A DNA stretch of 64,000 nucleotides from CAVVEQ01 sp963804865 (GTDB taxonomy: Bacteria > Chloroflexota > Anaerolineae > Anaerolineales > Anaerolineaceae). Where the stretch lies: contig CAWDSH010000034.1 in NCBI GenBank assembly GCA_963804865.1, positions 1 to 64,000 of the forward strand, in the 5' to 3' direction. The position numbers were made by a program, and so were the translations under genes. Positions 26,134-35,124 of the stretch are shown one piece after another; positions within the stretch are counted from its first letter, which is position 1, and every line of letters starts with the position of its first letter. The notes beneath the pieces are model-generated. The model was not told the DNA's origin. It was given only the letters and a program-made list of their open reading frames with translations, and ran no database searches.

Positions 26134-26821
26134 TCAATCCTTATCGAGAAAACGCGCGCGGACGGCAGCCAGGTCGTCACGGGTTGCGCCGCCGCCGAGG
26201 AGATAGGCATCGATATCGAATCCATCCAGGGTTTCAGTGATGATCTTGAGCGACGAGGTGCCGATGCGCGCCAGGAACTCGTCCCGTTTGGAATCCTGGC
26301 TCAGCTCGTAATCCGCGGTGATCTCCTGCGGCGTGACCCCGGCGAGCGCGAGCAGCAAGAGCGAAATGATGCCCGTGCGGTCATAACCGCGGATGCAGTG
26401 GATAGAGCACGCCGCCGGGTTGGGCGCGCGCCACCGCGGAAACGACCGCCGCGTGCTTTTGCGGCCAGCGCAGGAGGGTGTCCTTGAAATAGAGCGGCGT
26501 CCCCCAGCGGCCGGTATCCACCCACAGGCGGACGAATTCCTCATCGGTGACATCCTCGATGGGTGCCTGGACGACGGCGATATCCGGATAGGGAGAAGAG
26601 AAATCCAGCTCGGGTTCCTCCATGCCCAGCGTGCGCAGCGAGATGATGGTGCGGATGCCGTAATCATGGAGCGCTTCCCAGCCCTTTGGCGTGAGCCGGG
26701 AGGGGGTATCCGAGCGGACCAGCACCTTCATGCGGGTCATGCGCCCGTCGCGCGTCTTCAGCCCACCCAGGTCGCGCGCGTTGATCATGCCGTCCCAGTC
26801 CAGGATTCGATTTTCAGTCAT
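26134..26821 (-). CDS. Tyrosine/serine protein phosphatase (Y_phosphatase3 type), one frameshift
   Basis: About 228 residues. The N-terminus (MTENRILDWDGMINARDLGG) and SDTPSRLTPKGWEALHDYGI are typical of the DSP-like phosphatases that include IphP and mycobacterial PtpB. The catalytic P-loop HCIRGYDRTG (Cys nucleophile, Arg six residues later) lies in a second frame. The switch is at about 26398-26405, and dropping one base gives a continuous GGVLIHCIRGYDRTG. The end is DAYLLGGGATRDDLAAVRAR. Enzymes of this type hydrolyse phosphotyrosine, phosphoserine or phosphoinositides. The first four residues (MTEN) are the same as in the GyrI-like neighbour, reflecting similar translation starts. It belongs to the cluster with the FAD oxidoreductase (gap 22 bases). 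Confidence 0.85.
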
Positions 26822-26843
26822 GGTTTCCCTCCTTGATTAGGTA

Positions 26844-28374
26844 TTATTCCCCAGCCAAAATGCGCTTCGCAACCTTCTGCGCGCCGACCACCACGTTCAG
26901 GATGCCGGCGCCGCTCTCGCTCTGCGAGCCAATGAACCACAACCCGCGGATGGGGGTCTGGTTGGCGGGCGGCTGGTTGCCCATCACCGGCGGTACGCCG
27001 CCGAAGGAATGGTGGGTTTGATGCGTGCGCAAGCGGAAATCATCGGGGGTGAGGATCAGCCGCGTGAGGGTATGCGCGCGCAAGCCGGGGACGTGCTTTT
27101 CGGCTTCCGCCACCAGCTTATCCGCGAATTCCTCGCGCCGGCTGGTCCAATCACCGTTCTTCAATCTATCCGGCGCCACGGTGTAGATGGTGACGGCGTG
27201 CTTCCCCGCAGGCGCCATGGAGGGCGAATGTTTGGAGGGGACGTAGATCAGCAGCCCCTCCTTGCCCTCGTGGTAATCCCCGGCGCGCAGGCGCTGCACG
27301 GAATCATCCAGGTCGGTGGTCTCGTAGTAATAGCAGAGCGCGGCGGGTTGGTAAGGCAGCGGGGTCGAAATCGATGCCCAGCTGCACCATGAAGACCGAT
27401 TCCATCAGGCGGTTCTTCTCCACCTGCGCGGTCAGCTCCGCGGGCAGGTGCTCGCGCCCGACGAGATCGAAGAACACCTCGCGCATGCCCGCCCGAAGCG
27501 AGCACACGGTCGGCAGGCTCGAAATGCCCGTCCGCCAGCTCCACACCCTTCACGGTCCCCTCCTCGATCACGATACGCTTGACGGGTGCGCTGGTGATCA
27601 CCCTGCCGCCGTTGGCGGTGATCACGCCCATCACCGCGTCCACCAGGTTCTGGCAGCCATCCGCGAAATAGCAGTAGGCCACCTGCGCGCTTTCCGTATT
27701 CGGGTAGGCGGGGATGCGCTTATCAAAGGCGGTCTCGATATGCAGGGTCGGGATGCCCAGCGCCGGGAATTCGCTCGGCGCGGTGACGAAATCCGCCGCC
27801 AGCCCCAGGAAGATGGTCTTCAAAACCGGGGAATCGAAGAAGTGGTCCATCAACTGGGCGCCGTTCCACTTGACGTATTTCCTTGACGCCCTGGAAGGCA
27901 AGCAGCATGCGCAGCTTGAGCCACAGCCCTGCCAGACCCTTCGCGTTCTCGGAGCGCCTGGCGAGCGCCATCAGCGCCAGCATGCGGTCGTAGAAGCGGT
28001 AATAGCCATCCAGGTGCGCGCTTTCCTCGGGGAAGATCTGCTTCAGGCGCTCCCGGCGCCAGGTAGGGTCCCGCGTAGACCTCCGGTTTCCAGAGGGCGA
28101 TATCGCGCATCACCAGCCCGCGGTCCGCGCGGATCATTTTGACCTTTTCGCTGACGCCCAGCTCCTCGAGCACGATGCGCCCCTTATCGCCGGGGGCGAA
28201 GCCATCCAGCAGCAGCGGACCGATATCCCAGGCGAAGCCATCCTGCCTGAGGGTGGCGGTGACTCCGCCGGGCGTGGGGAACTGCTCGTAAACGATGACC
28301 TCGTGACCGGCCTTGGCGAGGTAGGCGCCGGCGGTGAGGCCGGCCATGCCGGAACCGATGATGACAGTTTTCAT
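26844..28374 (-). CDS. FAD-dependent oxidoreductase, phytoene desaturase-like (several frameshifts)
   Basis: About 505 residues when joined. The N-terminus is a Rossmann FAD site (VIIGSGMAGLTAGAYLAKAG, then HEVIVYEQFPTPGGVTATLR). The middle has FFDSPVLKTIFLGLAADFVT, then VAYCYFADGCQNLVDAVMGV, GGRVITSAPVKRIVIEEGTV. The end is LWFIGSQSESGAGILNVVVG, the carboxy-terminal FAD-contacting motif of the CrtI/COG1233 family. Members desaturate or saturate carotenoids and retinoids; others have unknown substrates. No other carotenoid gene is present. The frame changes at least four times (about 28055, 27880, 27500 and 27350-27290) in a very GC-rich stretch, so I treat it as one gene with errors. It lies between the GPH transporter and the tyrosine phosphatase on the same strand, so it is probably co-transcribed. 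Confidence 0.8.
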
Positions 28375-28403
28375 GTCCCTCCCGATCAGACGAACGGTCG
28401 TGC

Positions 28404-29777
28404 TTATTCCGCGGCAGCCTGCGCGGTGCGGCTTTCCGCCAGCTCCTTCACCAGCGCGGCGTGCTTCTGGCGGGTGATGGGATACCAGATGAGGAAGGGC
28501 AGGCTGACCAGGATCAGCGCCGCGGGGACGATGGCAAAGAAGAGGCGGATGCCAAAGAGGGCGCGGGTGGTCTGCTCCACGTTGGCCACGTAGCCGTAGG
28601 AGCGCAGCGCCAACCCGCTCACCGCCACGCCCAGCGCGCCGGTGAACTTGGAGAGGAAGGCCCAGAGACCGTAGTAGATGCCCTCGCGCCGCTCGCCGGT
28701 CATCTTTTCATCGTATTCGATCACGTCCGGCAGCATGCTCCAGGGGCAGACCCACTGGGTGGAGAAGCCCATGCCGGCGACGAAGGCGACGACATAGATC
28801 AGCATGGAAGGCTGGTGCGGCATGAAGAAGCTGGAGATGACCGCCAGCGAGGCGATGAACAGCCCCAGCGCGTAGGTGGGACCCTTGTTGATGCGGTCCG
28901 AGATCATGCGCGCGGGGACGAGGAAGATGCCGATGGTGACCAGCATTACCAGCAGAACAAATGAGACCTGCATCTTTCATATTGAGCTGGTACTGAATGA
29001 AATAGGGCACCAGGGCGGTGAGCACGGTGAAGCTGAAGCTGCTCAGGATGAAGGCGATCATCAGCACGATGAAAGGCTTGTTCTTGAAGGAGGTGAGCAC
29101 GGCTTTGAATGCAGGCAGCCTGGAAGGCTCGCCGGCCATCTCGGGCGTTTCCTTGATCGAGAACGCGGTGCCCAGGATGGTGAGGATGGCGATGGCGCCG
29201 AAGACCGCACCGGTGGCGCTCCAGGCGGCGCGCATATCCAGCCCGGCACCCTGGAACAGTGCCCGCCAGGATGGTGGTCAGGGCGGCGCCGAGGATGTAG
29301 CCGACCACGCTGTAGACCATGCGGATCGAGGTCAGGCTGCCGCGCTCGTTGTAATCGCGGGTCAGCTCGGGAGTGAGCGCGTAGTAGGGCACGGAGACCA
29401 TGGTGTGGAAGGTATCCACCAGCCAGAAGGTGAGCAGGACCGCCAGGAAGGCGGGTACGCCTGTCAGCCCTGCAGGCAGCGAGAACATCAGCCAGGCTGC
29501 CAGCCCGAGGGGCACCACACCCAGCAGCATGAAGATGCGCCGGCGGCCAAAGCGCGAGCGGGCGCGGTCAGAGATATAGCCGAAGAGCGGATCGTTGATC
29601 GCATCCCAGGTGAGCTTGCCGGTCATCAGCGCCGCGCCCGCCAGGGCGGGATCGATCCCGGCAACATCGGTGTAGTAATACAGGAGGAAGAACTGCATGG
29701 CGGAGGTGATCAGGGCAATGCCAAGATCGGCCAGACCGTAGCGGAATTTGAAGCCGAGCGATGAGTTTTTGTAGCAT
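28404..29777 (-). CDS. GPH-type sugar:cation symporter (MFS_2), three frameshifts
   Basis: About 457 residues and 12 membrane segments, matching the glycoside-pentoside-hexuronide:cation symporter family (MelB, XylP). ALMTGKLTWDAINDPLFGYI followed by SDRARSRFGRRR carries the family's DP...G..SDR cytoplasmic signature, and PYYALTPELTRDYNERGSLT is the conserved loop after TM4. The C-terminal half includes PDVIEYDEKMTGERREGIYY, the matching motif of the second half. Frame breaks are at about 29760, 29265 and 28970; the start codon ATG at 29775-29777 is linked by the first break to GFKFRYGLADLGIALITSAM. Substrate is unknown; MelB-type proteins use Na+, H+ or Li+. It is first in a four-gene cluster, so it may import the compound handled by the FAD enzyme and phosphatase. 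Confidence 0.85.
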
Positions 29778-29981
29778 CAGGGTTCCTCAATGTGTTTCAT
29801 CGAAGGGATCTCCCGCACCAGGGGGAGTATGAAAATGAAGTGTGACCGGGAAGTGTTGATTGGAAATCGCATCAATACCAATATGGAAAAGTGGTCAATA
29901 AAAAAAGATTATAAATCATTTCGGAAATTAAAAAATCACAGCCGCGGTATACAATCGCGACTGTGATCCTAATATGTCACT

Positions 29982-31010
29982 CTATGACAAATTTTTACCG
30001 TAGCGCAGCAGGGCGTGACCGATGATCGCCTGCAGCAGTGTGTTGTAATCGATGCCGGCGGCGCGCGCCTCCAGCGGGAAGTAGGAGGTCATGGAAACCT
30101 CGGGGGGAATCATGCCGCAGGGGGAATTCACGTCCAGGACAAAAGGATTGCCATCCGGGTCGCAGCGCACGTCAATGCGGCAGAGATCCTGGATGCCGAG
30201 CGCGTGCCAGGTGCGCAGGCAGACGTCCTCGAGCATGGCCTTGGTGCGGGCATCGATCTTCGCCGGGCAGACCAGGTGATTGGGAGCCTCCTCCTCGATG
30301 ATCCACTTGACTTCCATCGAATCAAGCGGCAGGTAACCTTCGGGCAGCGAGTTGTGATCGGCCTCGACGATGGGCAGGAAATAGGGCGGGTTGCCGAGCA
30401 TGCCCAGCGAGAATTCGCGCCCGGTGATGAAGGGCTCGACGAAAGCCGGGGTATGGAAAAGGGTCATCACCGTGGAAAGCTGCTTGCGCAGCTGGTCATC
30501 ATCATAGACAACGCTGGAATTGGTGATGCCCGCGGAGGAACCCTGGGACACCGGCTTGACGATGAGCGGGAACTTCAAGCGCTGGTCGAGCATCTCCTGC
30601 CCGGTGAAGAAGATCTGGTAGCGCAGGGTGGGGATGTCATTGGCGATCAGCACGTCTTTCATCATCGGCTTGTTTTGCACGATGGCCTGGACGAGCGGGC
30701 GCGAACCGGTATAGGGGATCCCCAGCATCTCCAGGATGGCCGGGAACTGTGCGTAACGGTCCTGGCCGGAGAGTCCCAACGAATAGTTGTAGGTGATGGC
30801 GATACGTTTGCGGTTGCGCTTCAGCTTGGCGAAAGCACGCTCATCCGCCTCGATGGGCATTACTTCGTAACCGCATTGTTTGAAATGAGTGATCATCCAC
30901 TCTATGGTCGAGGGGTCATCGTAATCGACCTCGAGCTGGGTTTTGGGGTCATTCGGGTCCGGGTAATTATGCCGGACGTTATACAGGTAGGCAATGACCG
31001 GTTTTTTCAT
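29982..31010 (-). CDS. ATP-grasp ligase (D-alanine--D-alanine ligase family)
   Basis: A 342-residue ATP-grasp enzyme. The N-terminal substrate domain (KKPVIAYLYNVRHNYPDPND) is followed by IPYTGSRPLVQAIVQNKPMM, the ATP-binding PLIVKPVSQGSSAGITNSSV (Gly-rich grasp loop) and FVEPFITGREFSLGMLGNPP. The Mg-binding C-terminal FVLDVNSPCGMIPPEVSM completes the fold. The catalytic framework fits D-Ala-D-Ala ligases, but the N-terminal region is divergent and there is no murC/F or vanX-type neighbour, so the substrate may be another amino acid or amino compound. The start ATG at 31008-31010 has a modest ribosome-binding site. It diverges from the GntR-controlled operon across a 419-base intergenic region. 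Confidence 0.8.
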   Translation of the reverse strand: MKKPVIAYLYNVRHNYPDPNDPKTQLEVDYDDPSTIEWMITHFKQCGYEVMPIEADERAFAKLKRNRKRIAITYNYSLGLSGQDRYAQFPAILEMLGIPYTGSRPLVQAIVQNKPMMKDVLIANDIPTLRYQIFFTGQEMLDQRLKFPLIVKPVSQGSSAGITNSSVVYDDDQLRKQLSTVMTLFHTPAFVEPFITGREFSLGMLGNPPYFLPIVEADHNSLPEGYLPLDSMEVKWIIEEEAPNHLVCPAKIDARTKAMLEDVCLRTWHALGIQDLCRIDVRCDPDGNPFVLDVNSPCGMIPPEVSMTSYFPLEARAAGIDYNTLLQAIIGHALLRYGKNLS

Positions 31011-31090
31011 GATCGTTCCTAAAGAAGGTGCACCTCTTTTCACAAGAATAGTTTTTCCGTTTTATCCGGAAAACGTGCTGTTTATAACAC

Positions 31091-31096
31091 ATTATA
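31091..31096 (-). promoter_or_regulatory. Possible -10 box of the ATP-grasp gene
   Basis: TATAAT on the minus strand, placing transcription start about 75 bases upstream of the ATG at 31010. No clear -35 box is at the right distance, so this may need an activator or be coincidental in AT-rich sequence. Confidence 0.35.
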
Positions 31097-31232
31097 CGAA
31101 AAATGACCTTACAATTTGCATAACGATTTCCAATACTTTTTATTCTCCTCCCAAAGGCATGCTGCTCAAATCCAACGATGGTCAAGTAAAAATGCAACTT
31201 TCGGAATGAGGGGATCATTATCCTATATACTG

Positions 31233-31250
31233 TATACCACTTATCACTAT
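31233..31250. promoter_or_regulatory. Candidate GntR operator, copy 1
   Basis: TATACCACTTATCACTAT, which shares the core TATACCACTTAYCACT with copy 2. It lies upstream of the -35 box of the GntR promoter and downstream of nothing coding. Confidence 0.5.
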
Positions 31251-31295
31251 CCGGGAGAAATAAAAAAGAGGTATACTGATATTTAAGATTGCCAC

Positions 31296-31323
31296 TTGAA
31301 ATTTTAGCAAAAATCACTATAAT
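31296..31323 (+). promoter_or_regulatory. Promoter of the GntR operon
   Basis: TTGAAA (31296-31301), a 16-base spacer and consensus TATAAT (31318-31323). The leader to the GntR start at 31430 would be about 100 bases and contains operator copy 2. Confidence 0.75.
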
Positions 31324-31412
31324 TACTCTTATCAGCTTAAAATATCATTAAAATATCGAGGAATACACCCAAATTTACCCTTTGACGCTTTCATCGCAGC
31401 CCGTTATTAGGC

Positions 31413-31431
31413 TATACCACTTACCACTTAT
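31413..31431. promoter_or_regulatory. Candidate GntR operator, copy 2
   Basis: TATACCACTTACCACTTAT, covering the first two bases of the GntR start codon. A regulator bound here would block transcription and translation, as in autoregulated GntR genes. Confidence 0.5.
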
Positions 31432-32209
31432 GAAAAAAATCGAACGGCTGGGTAAGATTTTCAATGGGACTCCCTCCGAACGCTCGGAGCTGAGCAAGCC
31501 CATCTACGCCCAGATCCAGGAATATATTGCCGAGATGATCCTCACAGGTAAACTTCCGCCCGATTCAAAGATCCCTTCTGAGCGCGACTTGAGTGACGAA
31601 TTGGAAGTGAGCCGGATGACCATTCGCAAGGCGATCACCGAGCTGGTCAACGAAGGGCTGCTCGACCGGCGGCACGGTTCGGGGACCTACGTGGCCAAAC
31701 CAAAAATCACGTATGAAAGCGGCGAATTAATCAATTATATGGACGCGATGAAGGCGCGCAATCTCACACCAGGCAGCCAGCTGCTCGAATTCGGGCAGAT
31801 CGTGGCAGGCCGGCGGATGGCTGAGAGACTCGAGGTCGAGATTGGGCATGCCCTTTACCGCGTGATCCTGCTCCGTTTTGCTAATCGCGTTCCGGTCATC
31901 CTGGAACGCGCTTATTTTCCCTGCTCCCGCTGCGAGGAGCTGGAAGAGTACGACCTGGAAAAGACTTCCATTTACGATCTGCTCACGTCACGCTACAAAG
32001 TTAAACTACGGAAGGTGTTGCAAACGATCGAAGCCGTGGCAGCCAGCGATGTGGTTGCCGAGCAGCTCCGCGTGGAAGAGAATTTTCCTTTATTGATGAT
32101 AAGCCAGGTGATGATCGATGGTGAGACGGGCAAGCCGGTTGAATACTCACAGGATTTTCTACGCAGTGATTACGCCCGCATCCATTCGGAGGTCAATCTG
32201 GAATCATGA
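31430..32209 (+). CDS. GntR-family transcriptional regulator, HutC/UTRA type
   Basis: A 259-residue regulator. The N-terminal winged helix-turn-helix is clear: KPIYAQIQEYIAEMILTGKL, PPDSKIPSERDLSDELEVSR, MTIRKAITELVNEGLLDRRH and GSGTYVAKP (residues 20-95). The C-terminal UTRA domain (about 105-250) has VILERAYFPCSRCEELEEYD and LMISQVMIDGETGKPVEYSQ, the ligand-binding chorismate-lyase-like fold that senses small metabolites such as histidine-derived, sugar-phosphate or amino compounds. The ATG at 31430 is chosen because it starts right before the wHTH. It is the first gene of the operon and is probably autoregulated through the TATACCACTTA repeats. Confidence 0.88.
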   Translation: MKKIERLGKIFNGTPSERSELSKPIYAQIQEYIAEMILTGKLPPDSKIPSERDLSDELEVSRMTIRKAITELVNEGLLDRRHGSGTYVAKPKITYESGELINYMDAMKARNLTPGSQLLEFGQIVAGRRMAERLEVEIGHALYRVILLRFANRVPVILERAYFPCSRCEELEEYDLEKTSIYDLLTSRYKVKLRKVLQTIEAVAASDVVAEQLRVEENFPLLMISQVMIDGETGKPVEYSQDFLRSDYARIHSEVNLES

Positions 32210-32350
32210 TTCTGCCTGGGATTGGTGTGGCTCTGCATTATTGTTATATTCCAACCAAACAGGAAGAAGAAAGGAGGACGTAGAACATTACAGAAGCAAG
32301 GTTTTTATGTTTCAGTACAATTCTGTCAAATCTCTCAAGGAGGAAAGAAA

Positions 32351-33982
32351 ATGGCTGAAAATGTAACCCCCGTGGGGGGCACAGATCGAAAACTATACGC
32401 TCGCAAGAGCTCCGGGCTGGTGCGGACCATCGGCGTGTTTGGTGCCATGGTCTTTGGTGTGCACTGCATCAGCCTTTCGTCATCCGGGTTGATCCCGTTC
32501 TCGTGGGTGGCAGGCGTCTGGCCGGGCAGCAGCATCATCGGTGTTTTGACTGTTGCCATGTTCTTCTGCCTGTTCCATGCCTACACCTATTCCGTGATCG
32601 GCGCCACCATGCCGCGCTCGGCAGCCGACTATACCCTGGGCAGCCGTGTTTTGAGCGCTCCGCTGGCCTTTGCGGCAAGCTGGACCCTGGTCATCTTCAG
32701 CGCCATGGTCGCAGGCTCGTTGATCGCCTGGATCCCCAAGACGGCGCTCCCGGTTCTGTTCCGCACGATGGGTATCGTGATGAACAATCCAGGCATGGTC
32801 GAATTCGCGGGCTGGTCGGTGACACCTGCCGGCATCGCCATCATCGGCTTGATCTGCACCGTGATCACATTCGTCACCATGATCATGCCCACCAAGACCA
32901 TCCTGCGCATCCTCGAAGTCGGCTTTTTCCTGGGACTGCTCGCTTGGGCAATTCTCTACTTCCAGCTGGCCTCAGGCACCGCAGACAAATTCCAGGCAGC
33001 CTGGGATACCTTCATGGGATCCGGATCCTACGCTTCGCGCGTCCAGCTCGCCAAGGATAACGGCATGGTCACCAATCCCAATGCGGCCATGATGACCCTG
33101 GCTGGATTGATCATGGGCTTCTGGATCTTCTACGGTTATTACATCCCCACGTTCTTCGCCGGTGAGGTGAAGCAGGCGGATAATACCCTGCTGGCTGGCA
33201 GCTGGGCATCCCTGCTGGTCACCTGGGCGATCTTCGTGGTCGCCGCCCTGCTCCTGCAGCGCCTCACTCCTCTGGAGTGGATCGCGGCAGAATCCTACCT
33301 GAGCAACGCAGGCATAGCGGATGCGAATCCGATGCCATGGATCACGTTCTACGCGGCAATCCTGAAACCTAACTTCATCCTATTGTGGATCGTGGCCTTT
33401 GCCTGGGTCTTCACACTGATCAACCTGGCGCAGACCTACTTCTTCTATTGCAGCCGTATCGTCTTCGCCTGGTCGTTCGACCGCATCATCCCCGAAGGCG
33501 TCTGCTACATTCACCCGAAACTGCGCAGCCCGATCGTCGCCATCCTGATCATCACCATCATCGCCTTTGTGGGCGTGCTGGATGCATCCGGTCTGTTCTG
33601 GCCCGGCAGCGTGATGGGCGCCCAACTCAACTTCGTGTTCTTCGCAGTTTGCACGCAGCTGGTGCCAGTGCTCGCGGTGACACTGTTCCCGTATCTCAAG
33701 ACGGACCTGTTTGAGAATGCGTCCGCATTCGTGCGCCGCAAATTCCTGGGCATCCCGCTCATCACCATCGTTGGTGGGATCACCATGCTGTACCTGCTAT
33801 GGATGATCATCGCCTCCTTCCTGTACCCGGCTGTCGGCGGCCGAATTGGCTCTGGAACGCTCGGGACACTGGCAGGATTTGTGATCAGCGGCATCATCGT
33901 ATTCTATGTTGCCCGCTGGTACCGCTTGAAGAAGGAAGGGATCGATATCAACTGGACCTTCAAGTCCATCCCGCCCGTCTAA
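32351..33982 (+). CDS. APC-family amino acid/amine permease
   Basis: A 543-residue transporter with about 12-14 membrane segments. The first segments (VRTIGVFGAMVFGVHCISLS, then FSWVAGVWPGSSIIGVLTVA) have the glycine-rich unwound helix typical of the amino acid-polyamine-organocation superfamily. SVIGATMPRSAADYTLGSRV is the conserved cytoplasmic loop (the AxxPRxGG-like region). A long extracellular loop of about 60 residues (GSGSYASRVQLAKDNGMVTN) follows TM6, which is unusual for small APC permeases. The ATG at 32351 follows a strong ribosome-binding site (AAGGAGG). It presumably imports the molecule processed by the downstream genes. A terminator (34002-34038) follows, so the rest of the cluster may depend on readthrough or its own promoter. 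Confidence 0.85.
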   Translation: MAENVTPVGGTDRKLYARKSSGLVRTIGVFGAMVFGVHCISLSSSGLIPFSWVAGVWPGSSIIGVLTVAMFFCLFHAYTYSVIGATMPRSAADYTLGSRVLSAPLAFAASWTLVIFSAMVAGSLIAWIPKTALPVLFRTMGIVMNNPGMVEFAGWSVTPAGIAIIGLICTVITFVTMIMPTKTILRILEVGFFLGLLAWAILYFQLASGTADKFQAAWDTFMGSGSYASRVQLAKDNGMVTNPNAAMMTLAGLIMGFWIFYGYYIPTFFAGEVKQADNTLLAGSWASLLVTWAIFVVAALLLQRLTPLEWIAAESYLSNAGIADANPMPWITFYAAILKPNFILLWIVAFAWVFTLINLAQTYFFYCSRIVFAWSFDRIIPEGVCYIHPKLRSPIVAILIITIIAFVGVLDASGLFWPGSVMGAQLNFVFFAVCTQLVPVLAVTLFPYLKTDLFENASAFVRRKFLGIPLITIVGGITMLYLLWMIIASFLYPAVGGRIGSGTLGTLAGFVISGIIVFYVARWYRLKKEGIDINWTFKSIPPV

Positions 33983-34001
33983 ACCTTTTTCAAGTTTCCT
34001 T

Positions 34002-34038
34002 AAGCCAGGGGAGCGGGAATCTGGCTCCCCTGGCTTTT
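34002..34038 (+). terminator. Rho-independent terminator after the permease gene
   Basis: AAGCCAGGGGAGC (34002-34014) and GCTCCCCTGGCTT (34024-34036) form a 13-bp stem with a 9-base loop, followed by TTAT. The T-run is short, so it may act as a partial terminator within the operon. Confidence 0.7.
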
Positions 34039-34161
34039 ATAATGGAAAAACTCGAAGCCCAAGCTTCGAGCGAGCCCCAGCGAAGGATCGACACGATGAT
34101 CCGATGCTTTGCTCGGGATCGGCAGGAGTAAAACACACTTTATTGATAGAGGTATAGAACA

Positions 34162-35115
34162 ATGAAAATGACCCGCATATTGTACGGATCAGACTTCCAC
34201 GGCTCAGATACAGTTTTTCGCAAGTTCCTCAACGCCGCGAACCAATACCAGGCCAATGTGTTGATCGTTGGCGGTGACGTGACGGGGAAAGCCATGACCC
34301 CGATCGTTAACGAAGGCAATGGCGTTTATGTTGGCTATCTCTTCGGGCGCAAGGAAGAAGCACGCACCACCGACGAGATCGAGAAACTCAAGAAAACGGT
34401 CAGCAGCGTGGGCTTTTACCCCATCGTCCTCGAGAAAGACGAAGCTGATGAACTGGAAAAATCCCCGGAAAAAATGTCCAAGCGTTTTGAATACGAGATG
34501 TGTCAGCGGGTGCGCGAATGGATGGCACTCGCAGATGAGATTCTGACTCCCAAGAAAATGAAAATGTACTTCATGCCCGGCAACGACGACCTGGCATCCA
34601 TTGACGATGCGATCGCCGAATATCCCAACATCATCAATCCGGATATGAGCCGGCACATGATCGATGATGACCATGAACTGGTGGGGTGTTCCTACGCAAA
34701 TATGACCCCCTGGCAGTGCGCCCGTGATCTTGAAGAGCCTGAATTGCAAAAAAAGGTCGATGAACTGGTGGCGCTGGTGCAGAACCCTGCCACCGCGATA
34801 GCCGTGCTGCATGTACCGCCCATAAGCTCGGGATTGGATACCTGTCCTGAGCTGGATAAGAATATAAAAATTGTCACCTCCGGAGGACAGGTGGTGATGA
34901 AAGCCGCTGGCGCTCAAGCGACACGTAATTTTATCGAGAAGGTGCAGCCGCTGCTCGCCCTGCACGGACACATACACGAATCCCCCGGTCATATTCACAT
35001 CGGGCGGACACTCTGCGTGAATGCCGGGAGCGAATATGCTGAAAGCATCCTAAAAGCCGCCATTATCAATATCGAGGGCGACAAGGTTAAAGGACACATC
35101 CTCATTTCAGGATAG
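34162..35115 (+). CDS. Metallophosphoesterase (calcineurin-like)
   Basis: A 317-residue enzyme with the five metallophosphoesterase motifs in order. They are ILYGSDFHGSD (residues about 6-16), VLIVGGDVTGK, MPGNDDLASID, AVLHVPPISSG and LALHGHIHESPGHIH, together the two-metal site. The family hydrolyses phosphomonoesters or diesters, including nucleotides and phosphoproteins. An extra helical insertion (about residues 65-135, KEEARTTDEIEKLKKT to VREWMALADE) lies between motifs II and III. It begins about 120 bases after the terminator and ends 9 bases before the nucleotidyltransferase-fold gene, so the two are coupled. It may remove a phosphate from an intermediate of the pathway. Confidence 0.85.
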   Translation: MKMTRILYGSDFHGSDTVFRKFLNAANQYQANVLIVGGDVTGKAMTPIVNEGNGVYVGYLFGRKEEARTTDEIEKLKKTVSSVGFYPIVLEKDEADELEKSPEKMSKRFEYEMCQRVREWMALADEILTPKKMKMYFMPGNDDLASIDDAIAEYPNIINPDMSRHMIDDDHELVGCSYANMTPWQCARDLEEPELQKKVDELVALVQNPATAIAVLHVPPISSGLDTCPELDKNIKIVTSGGQVVMKAAGAQATRNFIEKVQPLLALHGHIHESPGHIHIGRTLCVNAGSEYAESILKAAIINIEGDKVKGHILISG

Positions 35116-35124
35116 AGGTGAATT

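Larger units (their letters stand above)
31011..31429. other. Divergent AT-rich regulatory region
   Basis: The 419 bases between the ATP-grasp gene and the GntR gene contain no credible gene. They hold a minus-strand -10 box (31091-31096), a complete plus-strand promoter (31296-31323) and two copies of a 16-19-base repeat (31233-31250, 31413-31431) that may bind the GntR regulator. Confidence 0.65.

Noticed and set aside
29982..31010. Vancomycin-resistance-type ligase (VanA-like).
   Set aside because: No vanH/vanX neighbours and no specific residues; the general D-Ala-D-Ala ligase family is all that is supported.
30015..31022. Open frame of 335 codons on the plus strand.
   Set aside because: Shadow of the ATP-grasp gene; composition is typical of an antisense frame.
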